Shown in pieces: positions 17,122 to 26,233 of a stretch of 64,000 nt of DNA. The notes below the pieces were generated by a model. The model saw only the letters and a program-made list of their open reading frames with translations. It was not told where the DNA came from and did not search any database. The stretch comes from Streptomyces sp. NBC_01788 (lineage in GTDB: Bacteria; Actinomycetota; Actinomycetes; Streptomycetales; Streptomycetaceae), in NCBI RefSeq assembly GCF_035917575.1, contig NZ_CP109090.1, positions 930,001 to 994,000 on the forward strand, written 5' to 3'. Numbering within the stretch: position 1 is the first letter of the stretch; every line of letters starts with the position of its first letter. Made by a program: the position numbers and the translations under genes.

Positions 17122-17997
17122 ATGGAACTGCCACTGGTCGTGGGTGTCGACGGATCGGACTCCAGCCTGACCGCGGTCGACTGGGCCGTGGACGAGGCGG
17201 CACGGCACGGACTGCCCCTCCACATCGTCCATGCCTCCCTGTGGGAGAGCCACGGGGGAATCCAGCCGTCGTTCAGCACTGACCGCCCTGCCAAGGAGGT
17301 CATGGCCGAGCACGTCATCGCTTCCTGCGTGGAACGGGCCCGGCGTCGCAATCCCGAGGTGAAGGTGTCGGGCAAGGTACTGCCCGAGGACGCCGTGTCG
17401 GTGTTGCTCCGTGCGGCGCCCGAGGCCTTCGCACTGGTCGCCGGCTCACGTGGGCGCGGCGAGATCGTCGGGATGCTGCTGGGATCCGTCAGCCTCACGG
17501 TGGCGGCCCGCGCCGTCTGCCCGGTCATCGTGATCCGTGGCACAGAGCCCCACCGCCGTGGAGCCTTCGGGCACATCGTGGTGGGGGTCGGTGACGCGAC
17601 CGGCAGTACGGGGGCCGTACGGTTCGCCGTCCGCGAGGCCGAGGTGCGCGGCTGCGCCCTGACGGCCGTACGGGCCTGGCGCAACCCGTCGCAGGAGCCC
17701 GTGGACCACATGCTGATCGCGGACGACGCCGCCCGGTTGCGTGAGGAGCGCGCCTCCACCGGCCTCGACGACGCGCTGCGCGAGGCCGTACAGGAGCACC
17801 CCCAGGTCGATGTCCATCGCCGGCCGGTCGAAGGCCCTGCCCACCGGGTTCTCCTGAAGGCATCGGCCGAGGCCGACCTGGTCGTCGTCGGCGCTCAGCG
17901 GCGGCACGGCCACTTCGGTCTGCAGCTCGGCTGGATCGCGCACGCCCTGCTGCACCACTCGGAATGCCCGGTCGCCGTCATCCCTCAGCCGGTCTGA
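17122..17997 (+). CDS. Universal stress protein, tandem UspA domains
   Basis: A 291-residue protein, the same length as that at 2046-2921 and with many shared segments ('AVDWAVDEAARHGLPLHIVH', 'VAGSRGRGEIVGMLLGSVS', 'VVVGAQRRHGHFGLQLG'). Both halves carry Usp motifs, and the first has the ATP loop. The start could be GTG 17113, but GAAGG fits ATG 17122 better. It leads into the GH65 gene 54 bases on, so the two may be co-transcribed. Confidence 0.9.
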   Translation: MELPLVVGVDGSDSSLTAVDWAVDEAARHGLPLHIVHASLWESHGGIQPSFSTDRPAKEVMAEHVIASCVERARRRNPEVKVSGKVLPEDAVSVLLRAAPEAFALVAGSRGRGEIVGMLLGSVSLTVAARAVCPVIVIRGTEPHRRGAFGHIVVGVGDATGSTGAVRFAVREAEVRGCALTAVRAWRNPSQEPVDHMLIADDAARLREERASTGLDDALREAVQEHPQVDVHRRPVEGPAHRVLLKASAEADLVVVGAQRRHGHFGLQLGWIAHALLHHSECPVAVIPQPV

Positions 17998-18051
17998 GGC
18001 GGCCACGCGTACCTGAGCCGCCAACGCCTACGGGACATGGACAGGTGACGC

Positions 18052-20454
18052 ATGTCGGAGTGGACATGGGAGTGGGCGGGCTACGAGCCCGCTGCCGAGC
18101 GGCTGCGTGAGTCCCTTTGCACTCTCGGCAACGGCTACTTCGCCACGCGGGGAGCGGTACCCGAGTGCCGGGCCGGCCCGGTGCACTACCCAGGAACCTA
18201 CGTGGCTGGCTGCTACAACCGTCTGGAGTCGACCGTGGCGGGCCGCCAAGTGGTGAACGAAGACATGGTCAACCTCCCGAACTGGCTGCTTCTCCGGTTC
18301 CGTATGCGCCGCCCCCAGCAAGTGTGGGGTCCGTGGTTCTCCCCAAGTGCGCGCGCCCTCCTGGACCACCGGCACGTCCTGAATCTGCGGCGCGGCACGC
18401 TCACCCGATCCTTCCGCCACCGCGACGACCAGATGGATGTGCTCAGCGTGACACAGACCCGCCTGGTGCACATGGGAGATCCGCACCTGGCCACGCTGCG
18501 GACGGTCTTCACGGCCGAGAACTGGTCGGGAGAGATCGAGATCGAGAGCTCGTTGGACGGCGAGGTGATCAATGGGAATGTGCCCCGTTACCACGCCCTC
18601 GACCACCACCACGTGACCCATGTCCGGACGGGAGCGCAAGAGCCCCACACGGTCTGGCTCACCTGCCGGACCAGCACATCGGGCATCGTCGTGGCCCTGG
18701 CCGCCAGAACGACGGTCGCCGACGACGAGATTCCGGCATCATCGGTGCTTCGCCCTGCCCGCCACCGTGCCGTTCACCGCCTGGTCGTCCCGATCACACC
18801 TGGCCGGCCCGTCACCATTGACAAGACAGTCGCGGTGCACACCTCACGGGACACTGCGATCAGCGACCCGCTCGGCGAAGCAGTCGACCGGGTGTCCACG
18901 GCGGCGGACTTCCCCAGCCTGCTGGACTCGCACGTCGCGGCGTGGGAGCGGTTGTGGCGCCGGGCGGACGTCCGGGTGCCCGGCGAGGCCGGCCGCATTC
19001 TGCGCTTCCATCTCTTCCACGTCCTGCAGACGCTGTCACCGCACACGGCTGACCTGGACGTGGGCGTCCCCGCCAGAGGGCTGCACGGCGAGGCGTACCG
19101 GGGCCATGTCTTCTGGGACGAGCTCTTCGTCCTTCCCTATCTCAACCTGCACCTCCCGGAGGTCTCCCGGGCACTGCTGAACTACCGCTACCGGCGGCTC
19201 CCCCGGGCCTGCACAGCAGCGACCGCGGCCGGCCGGGCGGGGGCGATGTATCCGTGGCAAAGCGGAAGCAACGGCCGTGAGGAATCCCAGGAATGGCATC
19301 TCAACCCCGCCTCGGGCCGCTGGCTGCAGGACCACTCCCGGCTCCAGCACCACGTGGGCTCGGCGATCGCCTTCAACGTCTGGCAATACTGCGAAGCCAC
19401 CGGCGACACGGAGTACCTGCACACCAGGGGTGCGGAGATGCTGCTGCAGATCGCCCGCTTCTGGGCAAGCCTCGCCGTCTTCGACTCCGGCACGGACCGC
19501 TACCGGATCCGCGGTGTAGTCGGCCCCGACGAATACCACGACAGCTACCCGGGTGCCGCCCACTCCGGGGTGGACGACAACGCGTACACCAACGTCACCG
19601 CCGCCTGGGTCATCACCCACACTCTGGAACTCCTACGACGGCTCCCCGCATGGCGCCGCGACGAACTGTTCCACCGGGTCCGGCTGAACGCCGACGAGCT
19701 GCCGGAGTGGGAGGAGATCTCCCGCAGCTTGCGGGTGCCGTTCCATCAGGGGGTCATCAGCCAGTTCGAGGGCTACGACGACCTGACTGAACTCGACTGG
19801 GACGCCTACCGCGCCCGCTATGGCAGCATCCGTCGGCTCGACCGCATCCTTGAGGCCGAGGGCGACACGGTCAACCGTTACAAAGCATCCAAGCAAGCCG
19901 ACGCCCTCATGCTCGGCTACCTCTTCTCGCCCGCTGAGCTGCGCGCCCTGTTCCAGCGTCTCGGCTACGACCTGGACGACGACGTCTGGCGCAGAACCGT
20001 GGACTACTACCTGCGGCGCACCAGCCACGGCTCCACCCTCAGCGAACTCGTCCACAGTCTGGTCCTTGCCAGAGCCAGACGAGCCGAGACATGGCAGTAC
20101 GTGCAGGAGGCCCTGGAGGCTGACATCGCCGATATCCAGGGCGGCACCACCGGCGAGGGCATCCACCTCGGGGCGATGGCCGGGACGCTCGACCTGGTCC
20201 AGCGCGGCCTTACGGGACTGGAGACACGCGAGGACGCCCTGTGGCTGGACCCGGTGCCACTTCCTGCCCTCTCCGAGTACGGCTTCACGGTGCACTATCG
20301 CGGTCACTGGGGCGTCGGCGTGCGACGCCGGAGCGGGCTGCTGGAGATCAGCGTGCCGGACTCGGAGGAGTCACGGATCCGTGTGGTGCTGGCTGACCGC
20401 ACGGTGACCATCGCACCGGGGGAGACGTGCGCGCTCGTACTGCCGGGTAGTTGA
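18052..20454 (+). CDS. Glycoside hydrolase family 65 (disaccharide phosphorylase type)
   Basis: An 800-residue cytoplasmic enzyme. The N-terminal beta-sandwich begins 'TLGNGYFATRGAVPE'. The (alpha/alpha)6 barrel has the family hallmarks 'ARGLHGEAYRGHVFWDELF', 'AMYPWQSGSNGREESQE' and 'GVVGPDEYHDSYPGAAHSGV', where Glu in GPDEYH is the expected general acid. A Lys pair in 'NRYKASKQADALMLGYLF' is also typical. Members phosphorolyse trehalose, maltose, kojibiose or related alpha-glucosides. The usual partner, beta-phosphoglucomutase, is not adjacent. GGTGACGC precedes the ATG. A 5-bp hairpin overlaps the stop. Confidence 0.88.
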   Translation: MSEWTWEWAGYEPAAERLRESLCTLGNGYFATRGAVPECRAGPVHYPGTYVAGCYNRLESTVAGRQVVNEDMVNLPNWLLLRFRMRRPQQVWGPWFSPSARALLDHRHVLNLRRGTLTRSFRHRDDQMDVLSVTQTRLVHMGDPHLATLRTVFTAENWSGEIEIESSLDGEVINGNVPRYHALDHHHVTHVRTGAQEPHTVWLTCRTSTSGIVVALAARTTVADDEIPASSVLRPARHRAVHRLVVPITPGRPVTIDKTVAVHTSRDTAISDPLGEAVDRVSTAADFPSLLDSHVAAWERLWRRADVRVPGEAGRILRFHLFHVLQTLSPHTADLDVGVPARGLHGEAYRGHVFWDELFVLPYLNLHLPEVSRALLNYRYRRLPRACTAATAAGRAGAMYPWQSGSNGREESQEWHLNPASGRWLQDHSRLQHHVGSAIAFNVWQYCEATGDTEYLHTRGAEMLLQIARFWASLAVFDSGTDRYRIRGVVGPDEYHDSYPGAAHSGVDDNAYTNVTAAWVITHTLELLRRLPAWRRDELFHRVRLNADELPEWEEISRSLRVPFHQGVISQFEGYDDLTELDWDAYRARYGSIRRLDRILEAEGDTVNRYKASKQADALMLGYLFSPAELRALFQRLGYDLDDDVWRRTVDYYLRRTSHGSTLSELVHSLVLARARRAETWQYVQEALEADIADIQGGTTGEGIHLGAMAGTLDLVQRGLTGLETREDALWLDPVPLPALSEYGFTVHYRGHWGVGVRRRSGLLEISVPDSEESRIRVVLADRTVTIAPGETCALVLPGS

Positions 20455-20579
20455 CCCTCGTACGGGTCCAGCAAGATTCGAACGGCCGTGATGGACAGTG
20501 GTCCGGCCCCATAGGTGCGCCGTCATGACGCTCGTGCTCGCTGTCGCCGGGCGCCTGGCCCACTTCGACTGTTAAGGGC

Positions 20580-21621
20580 TCAGCTGCCGCGTCCTGCCGA
20601 GCGGCGGGGCCCGGAGCGGGACGCGCCGCCCTGGAAAGTGATGATGAGCCAGCACGCCCAGCCGATGGGCTGCAGAGCCCAATAGCTGACGGCCCGGTAC
20701 AGGAGCGTCGCGGCGATCGCCGATCCCGGCTGCAGACCGTACAAAATGAGCAGGGCGGACAGGCTCGTCTCGATGATGCCGACGCTGCCCGGGGTCAGAC
20801 GGAGGCTTCCGGGGATCTGGGTAAGCACGTAGGCAAACAGCAGACCGTGCCAGGGCACGCGGATGCCCAGTGCCCAAAGGCCGGCGGCCAGGCAGGCGAC
20901 GTCGAGGACCCAGTTCAGCAGTGCGAAGGCGAACGGTCCCAGCCAAGGCCGTAGGCCGGGCTGCAGGTGGTGAGCCTGGTCGACCAGGCGGGCGAGTGCC
21001 TCCTGGCCTTGCAGGATGCGGCGGGAGCGCCGCCCGGCGTCCGTCCACGCCCGTCGCACTGCTGCGCGGAAACCTGCGAAGCGGGTTGCTCCGAACGCCA
21101 CCAGGGCGATCCCCAGGATGATGAGCACGCCGACTCCGGGGAGCAGAACGGCGCGCAGTTCTGCCGGTCCCGCAGCGACCGTGGCGGCCACGAGCAGGGC
21201 GGCCAGACCGAGTACCGAAAGTCCACCGGCGACTACCAGCACGGCCGCCGCGAGCACCTGCTCCACGCCTCGACGGCGCAACTGCCTGAAGATCCAGGCC
21301 GCAGAGAACGCCGCCCCGCCGGGCAATGTGCCCGCCACGGCATTGGCAGCCACGACGATCCCCGTCGTGCGCCGCAAGCCCCAGCGGGCCCCGCCCGCCG
21401 CCAGCAGGCCAGCGGTACAGCGCGGCGAAGCACACGATCGACAGCGCCTCGCTCACTACGGCGACCGCCACCGGGAGCGGGTGCACTCCGGCGATGAGGT
21501 GATACGCCTGGGCCAGTTCACGCCTGCGCAGGAGGGCAACCAGGAGCACGGCCGCCACGAGGGCGACGGCCGCCAGCCACCACAGCGGGCCCGGTCGCGC
21601 GGGCACTGTCTCTCCGCCCAT
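20580..21621 (-). pseudogene. UPF0104/lysyl-PG synthase TM-like membrane protein, frameshifted
   Basis: The first part, from ATG 21621, gives 'PLWWLAAVALVAAVLLVALL' and 'VSEALSIVCFAALYRW'. The rest is in another frame: 'GIVVAANAVAGTLPGGAAFS', 'FAFALLNWVLDVACLAAG' and 'TPGSVGIIETSLSALLILYG'. Removing one base near 21407-21410 joins them into a protein of about 346 residues, with the family pattern of many membrane segments and the PGGxG loop. Either a true frameshift or a sequencing error in a GC run. The family is related to the flippase part of MprF. Confidence 0.75.
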
Positions 21622-21938
21622 CCGGTACCGCGCCCCGCCTCTGCCTCCGGCCGCCCGGGCATCGCTGTCACTCCCGAAAGGTGGCGTGAGGGTTCAAGGG
21701 CGGAAGCCCGTTGACGGGTTGGATGGGCACGGCGTGCTCGCCGAGGACACTCGGCAGCACGGCCCTGATGCTCGGGGCGCTACCCGGACGTATCCGCCCC
21801 GAGGACGGCGACCCGAATGATCTTGATGGTCGTGTCGCGGGATGTGGTGCCCAGACGGAGAAACCGGCCGGTTCCGCACCCGCGATGCAGGAGCCGGCCG
21901 TCGGATACTTCGGCGGGGTCCTCGTTGCCACCGGCTCC
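21622..21938. other. Stretch without recognised gene
   Basis: About 320 bases between the UPF0104 gene start and the end of the hydrogenase protease gene. Frames are open on both strands but carry no motif I know. It should include the promoter of the UPF0104 gene. Confidence 0.3.
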
Positions 21939-22418
21939 TTAGGCCCCTCGATTCTGTTCATAGGCCTGTCGGACGGAGGCGGCGGCGCGGTCGATCAGCT
22001 CGGGAAGCGCTGATCGCACCGCTTCGCTCAGGCCCGTGCCGAGTTCGATGTCGGCCACTTCCATCGAGTGCACCACGAGAGTCGGCGGCAGTTGACCGAG
22101 GGCCTCGGCCAGCGCGAGGCACTCTCCGAAGCCGAGCGCATGCGTGCTCGCCATGCCTGCCGTGCGGCCGGTCGCTTCCGCCGCCGTCAGAGTGTGCAAC
22201 TCCCCCGGCCGGGCCGATCCGGCTCGGAGGGCTTCCAGCACGACCACCGTGTCCGCGCCGTTCCACAGGTCGAGCATGCGCGCGGGTTCGCCATCGCTGA
22301 CAGCCAGGACGGTGCCGTCGGGAACGCGGCCCCGCAACGCCTCCACCGCTGCCGGGCCGACTCCGTCGTCACCGCGCAGCGAGTTTCCCACGCCGATCAC
22401 CACGACCCGGCCGCTCAT
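21939..22418 (-). CDS. [NiFe] hydrogenase maturation protease
   Basis: A 159-residue protein with the HycI/HoxW-family start 'VVVIGVGNSLRGDDGVGPAA' (the Glu/Asp for nickel recognition lies in the GDDG region), 'DTVVVLEAL' and 'STHALGFGECLALAEALG' with its conserved His. It cleaves the C-terminal peptide of the large subunit after the metal centre is built. Its ATG overlaps the stop of the large subunit gene (ATGA), so the pair is translationally coupled. No hypABCDEF genes are seen in the window. Confidence 0.88.
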   Translation of the reverse strand: MSGRVVVIGVGNSLRGDDGVGPAAVEALRGRVPDGTVLAVSDGEPARMLDLWNGADTVVVLEALRAGSARPGELHTLTAAEATGRTAGMASTHALGFGECLALAEALGQLPPTLVVHSMEVADIELGTGLSEAVRSALPELIDRAAASVRQAYEQNRGA

Positions 22419-23761
22419 GGGCGTTCCACGGTCACGTCGAGGAAGTGGGCGGCGCAGGAGATGCAGGGATCGTGATTTCGAATGGCCCGTTCGCACAGGT
22501 GGGTGAGCTCATCGTCGTCAGCGGCGGGCCCGGCCGTGTCCAGGCGCGTCTGGACAACCCGGCGCACGTCCTCCTCGATGGCGGTCTGGTTCTGGGCCGT
22601 GGGCGGGACGATGCGGGCCTCGGTGAGCGTGCCGTCCTCCGTGAGGGCGTAGCGGTGGTACAGCAGGCCTCGGGGCGCCTCGGTGGCCCCGGCTCCGACG
22701 CCCTGGCGGGGCGGGACCTCGATGGCCGGCCGGGCAGGTCGTTCGTATCCGTCGATGATCCGCAGGGCTTCCTCGACGGCCTGGACCACCTCGACGGCGC
22801 GTACGACGATGCTCCGGAAGGGGTTGTCGCAGATGGCGCCGGTCAGCGGGTCGCCCAGGCCGGCGTCCCGCGCCGCCTCTGCGGCCACGGGGTGCAGCCA
22901 CCGGCCGTTGATCGCGTAGCGGGCCAGCGGGCCGGTCAGATAGCGGCGGCCGTCCAGAGTGGCGGTCAGAGCGGTGGAATGCGGTACCTGTCCTTCCTGG
23001 ACGTGTTGTTCGAAGTCGGACAGTGGGAACTCGCACAGCGCCGGGCCTTGGCCATGAGCGGCCATGACCACCGGTGTTCCGGAGTCGATGGCGTAGCGGC
23101 CGGGGTCACGCAGTGCGAACAGGTCGTGGTCGCACACGGCGTCGGGAAAGTCGAACGCCGCCACCCAGCGGACGGTCTCCAGCGCATCCTCCCGGGCCTG
23201 CCGCAGCCGTTCCGCCAGCGGACGGAGTTCGTCCGGTGGCGGCGTCCGATAGAAACCGCCGACCCGGACATTGACCGGGTGGATGGGGCGACCGCCGAGC
23301 TGTTCAAGGATCGCGTTGCCGGCCTGCTTGATCCTCAGGCCGCGCTCGACGGCGGCTCGCTGGTCTCGGGCCAGCTCCACGACGTCGGCCCGCCCGAGGA
23401 AGTCCGGGGCGTGCAGCAGGTAGATGTGCAGGGTGTGGCTCTCGATCCACTCGCCGCAGTACAGGAGGCGGCGCAGCTCCGCGAGGGGGCCGTCCACCGT
23501 GACACCGCAGGCGTTCTCGATCGCCTGGCAGGCACTCATCTGGTAGGCGACCGGGCAGATGCCGCAGATGCGGGCGGTGATGTCGGGGGGTTCGGTGTGA
23601 CCTCGGCCGGTCAGGAAGGCCTCGAAGAAGCGTGGCGGTTCGTAAATGCGCAGCCGTGTCTCCGTGACGGTACCCTCCTGGATGCCCAGGTGAAGGGCCG
23701 CTTCGCCTTCCACCCTGGCCAGCGCGTCAAGTCGCAGGACGCGGGTTCCGCGATGGTTCAT
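22415..23761 (-). CDS. hyhL: Group-3b-like [NiFe] hydrogenase large (alpha) subunit
   Basis: A 448-residue protein. The N-terminal metal motif is 'RICGICPVAYQMSACQAIE' and the C-terminal one 'HDPCISCAAHFLDV', giving the four Cys ligands of the Ni-Fe centre. Nine residues follow the last His, the peptide expected to be removed by the protease encoded next. The motifs fit cytoplasmic NAD(P)-linked hydrogenases (HydA/HyhL). The gene lies on the opposite strand from its partners at 24603-27937 and is preceded by only a truncated small-subunit copy. ATG 23761 overlaps the stop of that copy. Confidence 0.9.
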   Translation of the reverse strand: MNHRGTRVLRLDALARVEGEAALHLGIQEGTVTETRLRIYEPPRFFEAFLTGRGHTEPPDITARICGICPVAYQMSACQAIENACGVTVDGPLAELRRLLYCGEWIESHTLHIYLLHAPDFLGRADVVELARDQRAAVERGLRIKQAGNAILEQLGGRPIHPVNVRVGGFYRTPPPDELRPLAERLRQAREDALETVRWVAAFDFPDAVCDHDLFALRDPGRYAIDSGTPVVMAAHGQGPALCEFPLSDFEQHVQEGQVPHSTALTATLDGRRYLTGPLARYAINGRWLHPVAAEAARDAGLGDPLTGAICDNPFRSIVVRAVEVVQAVEEALRIIDGYERPARPAIEVPPRQGVGAGATEAPRGLLYHRYALTEDGTLTEARIVPPTAQNQTAIEEDVRRVVQTRLDTAGPAADDDELTHLCERAIRNHDPCISCAAHFLDVTVERP

Positions 23762-24082
23762 GCGGGCCTTTCCGGGCGGGTTTCTCTCCCGGCACGAGGG
23801 CTGTGCTGCTCCTCGACCGCGAGGTCGGGTACTGAGGCATATTCCGGCGGCGTGGCGTTGAAGGTGCGGAAGACACGCTGGATGTCCTGCCCGCTCATCC
23901 CGTCGTGGCGCGGCTGCGCGACCATGGAGCGCAGATTGCGTCGGCTCGTGGGTCCGAAGCAGCCGTAGCACCCGCGCCCGTGGGCGGGGCAGATGGCTCC
24001 GCACCCGGCGTGCGTGACCGGGCCCGGACAGGGGCGTGCCGTGGGCCACGGTGATGCGGGTGGTTCCGCGCCTCTTGCACTC
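23758..24082 (-). pseudogene. Hydrogenase small subunit, C-terminal fragment
   Basis: From 24082 downward the - strand matches the last third of the intact small subunit at 27050-27937: '[17 protein letters not shown]', then after one extra C in a C-run '[20 protein letters not shown]' and 'FRTFNATPPEYASVPDL'. The N-terminal two thirds are absent; an alcohol dehydrogenase fragment lies upstream instead. The identity to the intact copy is high but clearly not complete. It runs into hyhL with an ATGA overlap, as the original operon would. Confidence 0.8.
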
Positions 24083-24214
24083 GGACTGCGCAGGTGATCG
24101 ATCGCCTCGTGTGGGGGGACCGCCAGGCCCGCACGGCATGCCGCACGGCCCCGCGCCCCGACGCCGACGACGACGCGGCCGTGCGTCGCTATGCGGCCCT
24201 GATGGCGAGTCGCC

Positions 24215-24357
24215 GTGGACGGCGTGGATGTCGGCTTGGCGCAACCCGGAGGCCTCGACGCGGATGCGGACCTGGCCAGGGCCGGACTCTGGTCCGGGCG
24301 CTCCTCGATGACCAGAGGCTCACCGAAGCTCCGTACGACCGTGACGGTGCGGGGCAT
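24215..24357 (-). pseudogene. Zinc alcohol dehydrogenase N-terminal fragment
   Basis: ATG 24357 starts 'MPRTVTVVRSFGEPLVIEER'. After a one-base frameshift it goes on 'GPGQVRIRVEASGLRQADIH' and 'AVHGDSP', the usual beginning of a GroES-like zinc-dependent alcohol dehydrogenase. The Cys of GLCHTDIH is replaced and the rest is missing. Its promoter region may now drive the hydrogenase large subunit on the - strand. Confidence 0.7.
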
Positions 24358-24602
24358 GGTCTTCACCACCTGCACCGAGTGATCCGTTTGAAGCATGCGC
24401 GGCCCCTGCACCAACACCCACCTCACCGTCGCGTGACGCGGTCCGGAACCAGGCCGCCCATCACTGAGCGAGATAAAGGGACCCAAATGTGCCCGTATGA
24501 CCCTATTTCGGTAGCGTCGTGCCGGAAATCCTGCATTAGTGGACTTCCGTGGGGCACCGGCGATGCCACACCTGCTTTCCGTGGTGCCGAAGGAGAGAGG
24601 CC
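24358..24602. promoter_or_regulatory. Divergent control region of the split hydrogenase locus
   Basis: This gap separates the - strand ADH/hyhS'/hyhL unit from the + strand hyhB operon and should hold both promoters. It is locally AT-richer around 24470-24535, with GGGACCC and GGGTCAT-like half-sites (as TGCCC and GACCC), but no box with standard spacing. GGAGAG before ATG 24603 is the ribosome binding site of hyhB. Confidence 0.4.
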
Positions 24603-25778
24603 ATGAACACGGACACCGACGTGAACGCTTCGCCGCCTCCCGCGCCCGACGGGATGGTGATCGGCAAGGACGGGGTATCCGCGCTGGTGGACGTCCTGAT
24701 CGCGCGCGGTTTCACCGTGGTCGGGCCCACCGCGCGAGACGGCGCGATCGTGCTGGCGGAGCTGGAGTCGGCCGACCAGTTGCCCTACGGATGGGGCGTG
24801 GAGCTGGAGGCCGGGCAGTACCGGCTGCGTGAGCGGCTGGATGGCGCGGCCTTCGCGAACGCGGCGGGACCGCAGTCGTGGAAGACGTTCCTGCACCCGG
24901 CACGGGTACGGCAGTGGAGCGCCGACCGTGTGGGGGGCGAGACGGTGTTCACCGCTGACGAACTCCCTCCGCCGCGGTACGCGTTCCTCGGGGTGCGCCC
25001 CTGCGACCTGCGGGCCATCGCCATCCAGGACCGGGTGCTCACCGGCGGGCGACACCACGACGCCGTCTACCAGGGACGGCGCTCCGGAGCATTCCTGGTG
25101 GCGGTGGAGTGCACGGAGCCCGGCGGTACCTGCTTCTGCGTCTCGATGGGCACGGGACCCTCGGCCGGTTCCGGCTACGACCTGGTGATGACCGAGGTGG
25201 TCGATGAGGACGGGCACCGCTTCTGGATCCGCAGCGGCAGCCAGGAAGGCGCCGACATCCTCGCCGAACTGCCCGCCCACCCCGCGGACCCGGCCACGCG
25301 CGATGCGGGCCGCGCGGGCGTCACCGCCGCCGCGAACCGCATGGGACGGACCATGCCCGAGGCCGACCTGCGGAACCTGATGGCCGGCACGCTGGACGCC
25401 CCCCGCTGGGACGACGTCGCCGGACGCTGCCTGACCTGCGGCAACTGCACAATGGTGTGCCCCACCTGCTTCTGCACCACCACCGAGGACGTCACCGACC
25501 TCACCGGCGACCACGCGGAACGCTGGCGGCTGTGGGACTCCTGCTTCGACCTCGACTTCTCCCATCTGCACGACGGCCCGGTCCGCGCATCCACGCGCAG
25601 CCGCTACCGGCAGTGGATGACCCACAAACTCGGCACCTGGTACGACCAGTTCGGGTCCTCCGGCTGTGTGGGCTGCGGGCGCTGCATCGTGTGGTGCCCG
25701 GTCGCCATCGACATCACCGAGGAGGCCGCCGCCCTGCACGACTGGGCGCAGTCCCGGGCATCGGGTGAGGCCCCATGA
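24603..25778 (+). CDS. hyhB: Hydrogenase beta subunit, 4Fe-4S dicluster protein
   Basis: A 391-residue protein with an N-terminal HydB-type region ('RYAFLGVRPCDLRAIAIQD', 'VECTEPGGTCFCVSMGTGP') and two C-terminal cluster motifs, 'CLTCGNCTMVCPTCFC' and 'GCVGCGRCIVWCPVAID'. This matches the beta subunit of sulfhydrogenase-like group 3b enzymes, which passes electrons between the small subunit and the flavin subunit. It opens the + strand operon; its stop overlaps the next start (ATGA). Confidence 0.9.
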   Translation: MNTDTDVNASPPPAPDGMVIGKDGVSALVDVLIARGFTVVGPTARDGAIVLAELESADQLPYGWGVELEAGQYRLRERLDGAAFANAAGPQSWKTFLHPARVRQWSADRVGGETVFTADELPPPRYAFLGVRPCDLRAIAIQDRVLTGGRHHDAVYQGRRSGAFLVAVECTEPGGTCFCVSMGTGPSAGSGYDLVMTEVVDEDGHRFWIRSGSQEGADILAELPAHPADPATRDAGRAGVTAAANRMGRTMPEADLRNLMAGTLDAPRWDDVAGRCLTCGNCTMVCPTCFCTTTEDVTDLTGDHAERWRLWDSCFDLDFSHLHDGPVRASTRSRYRQWMTHKLGTWYDQFGSSGCVGCGRCIVWCPVAIDITEEAAALHDWAQSRASGEAP

Positions 25779-26233
25779 CCGGCCTGCCTACGCACCTGGA
25801 CTTCCTGTCGGCCGCACACCATGAACGGCTGCTGACCATCGGACGGAACGTCTCGTTCCCGGCCGGTGCGCGGCTGTTCGACGAGGGCGGGAAAGCAGAT
25901 CGCTTCTGGCTGCTGCGCTCCGGTGAGGTCGCCCTCGACCTTTACGTTCCCGGCCGGCACCCGGCACCTGTGGTGGAGACGCTCGGCCCCGGCCAGCTGC
26001 TGGGCTGGTCGTGGATCTCCCCGCCGCACCGCTGGCACCTGGGGGCCCAGGCTGTGACCGCGGTGACGGCGACAGAGTTCCCCGCCACCGAAGTCCTCGG
26101 CCTGTGCACGGCCGACCCCGAACTCGGGTACGCCCTGATGCACCGCTTCACCGAGATCGTCGCCGAGCGGTTGCAGGCCACCCGCATCAGGTTGCTGGAC
26201 CTGTACGCGCCGTACGGAAGCGGCCTGGCATGA
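25775..26233 (+). CDS. Cyclic-nucleotide-binding-domain protein without HTH
   Basis: A 152-residue protein of the CRP-type beta-roll: 'VSFPAGARLFDEGGKADRFW', 'LLRSGEVALDL' and 'GPGQLLGWSWISPPHRW', then a long helix. It stops where CRP proteins start their DNA-binding domain, so it is not a classic regulator. Similar proteins occur inside group 3b hydrogenase operons of actinobacteria. The usual cAMP Arg motif (RSA) is not seen; the ligand is unknown. ATGA overlaps on both sides show tight coupling with hyhB and hyhG. Confidence 0.85.
   Translation: MTGLPTHLDFLSAAHHERLLTIGRNVSFPAGARLFDEGGKADRFWLLRSGEVALDLYVPGRHPAPVVETLGPGQLLGWSWISPPHRWHLGAQAVTAVTATEFPATEVLGLCTADPELGYALMHRFTEIVAERLQATRIRLLDLYAPYGSGLA

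Noticed and set aside
24470..24535. GGGACCC and GGGCA/GGGTC-like half-sites as DosR boxes of the hydrogenase operon
   Set aside because: Spacing between half-sites does not match the GGGAC-N4-GTCCC layout.
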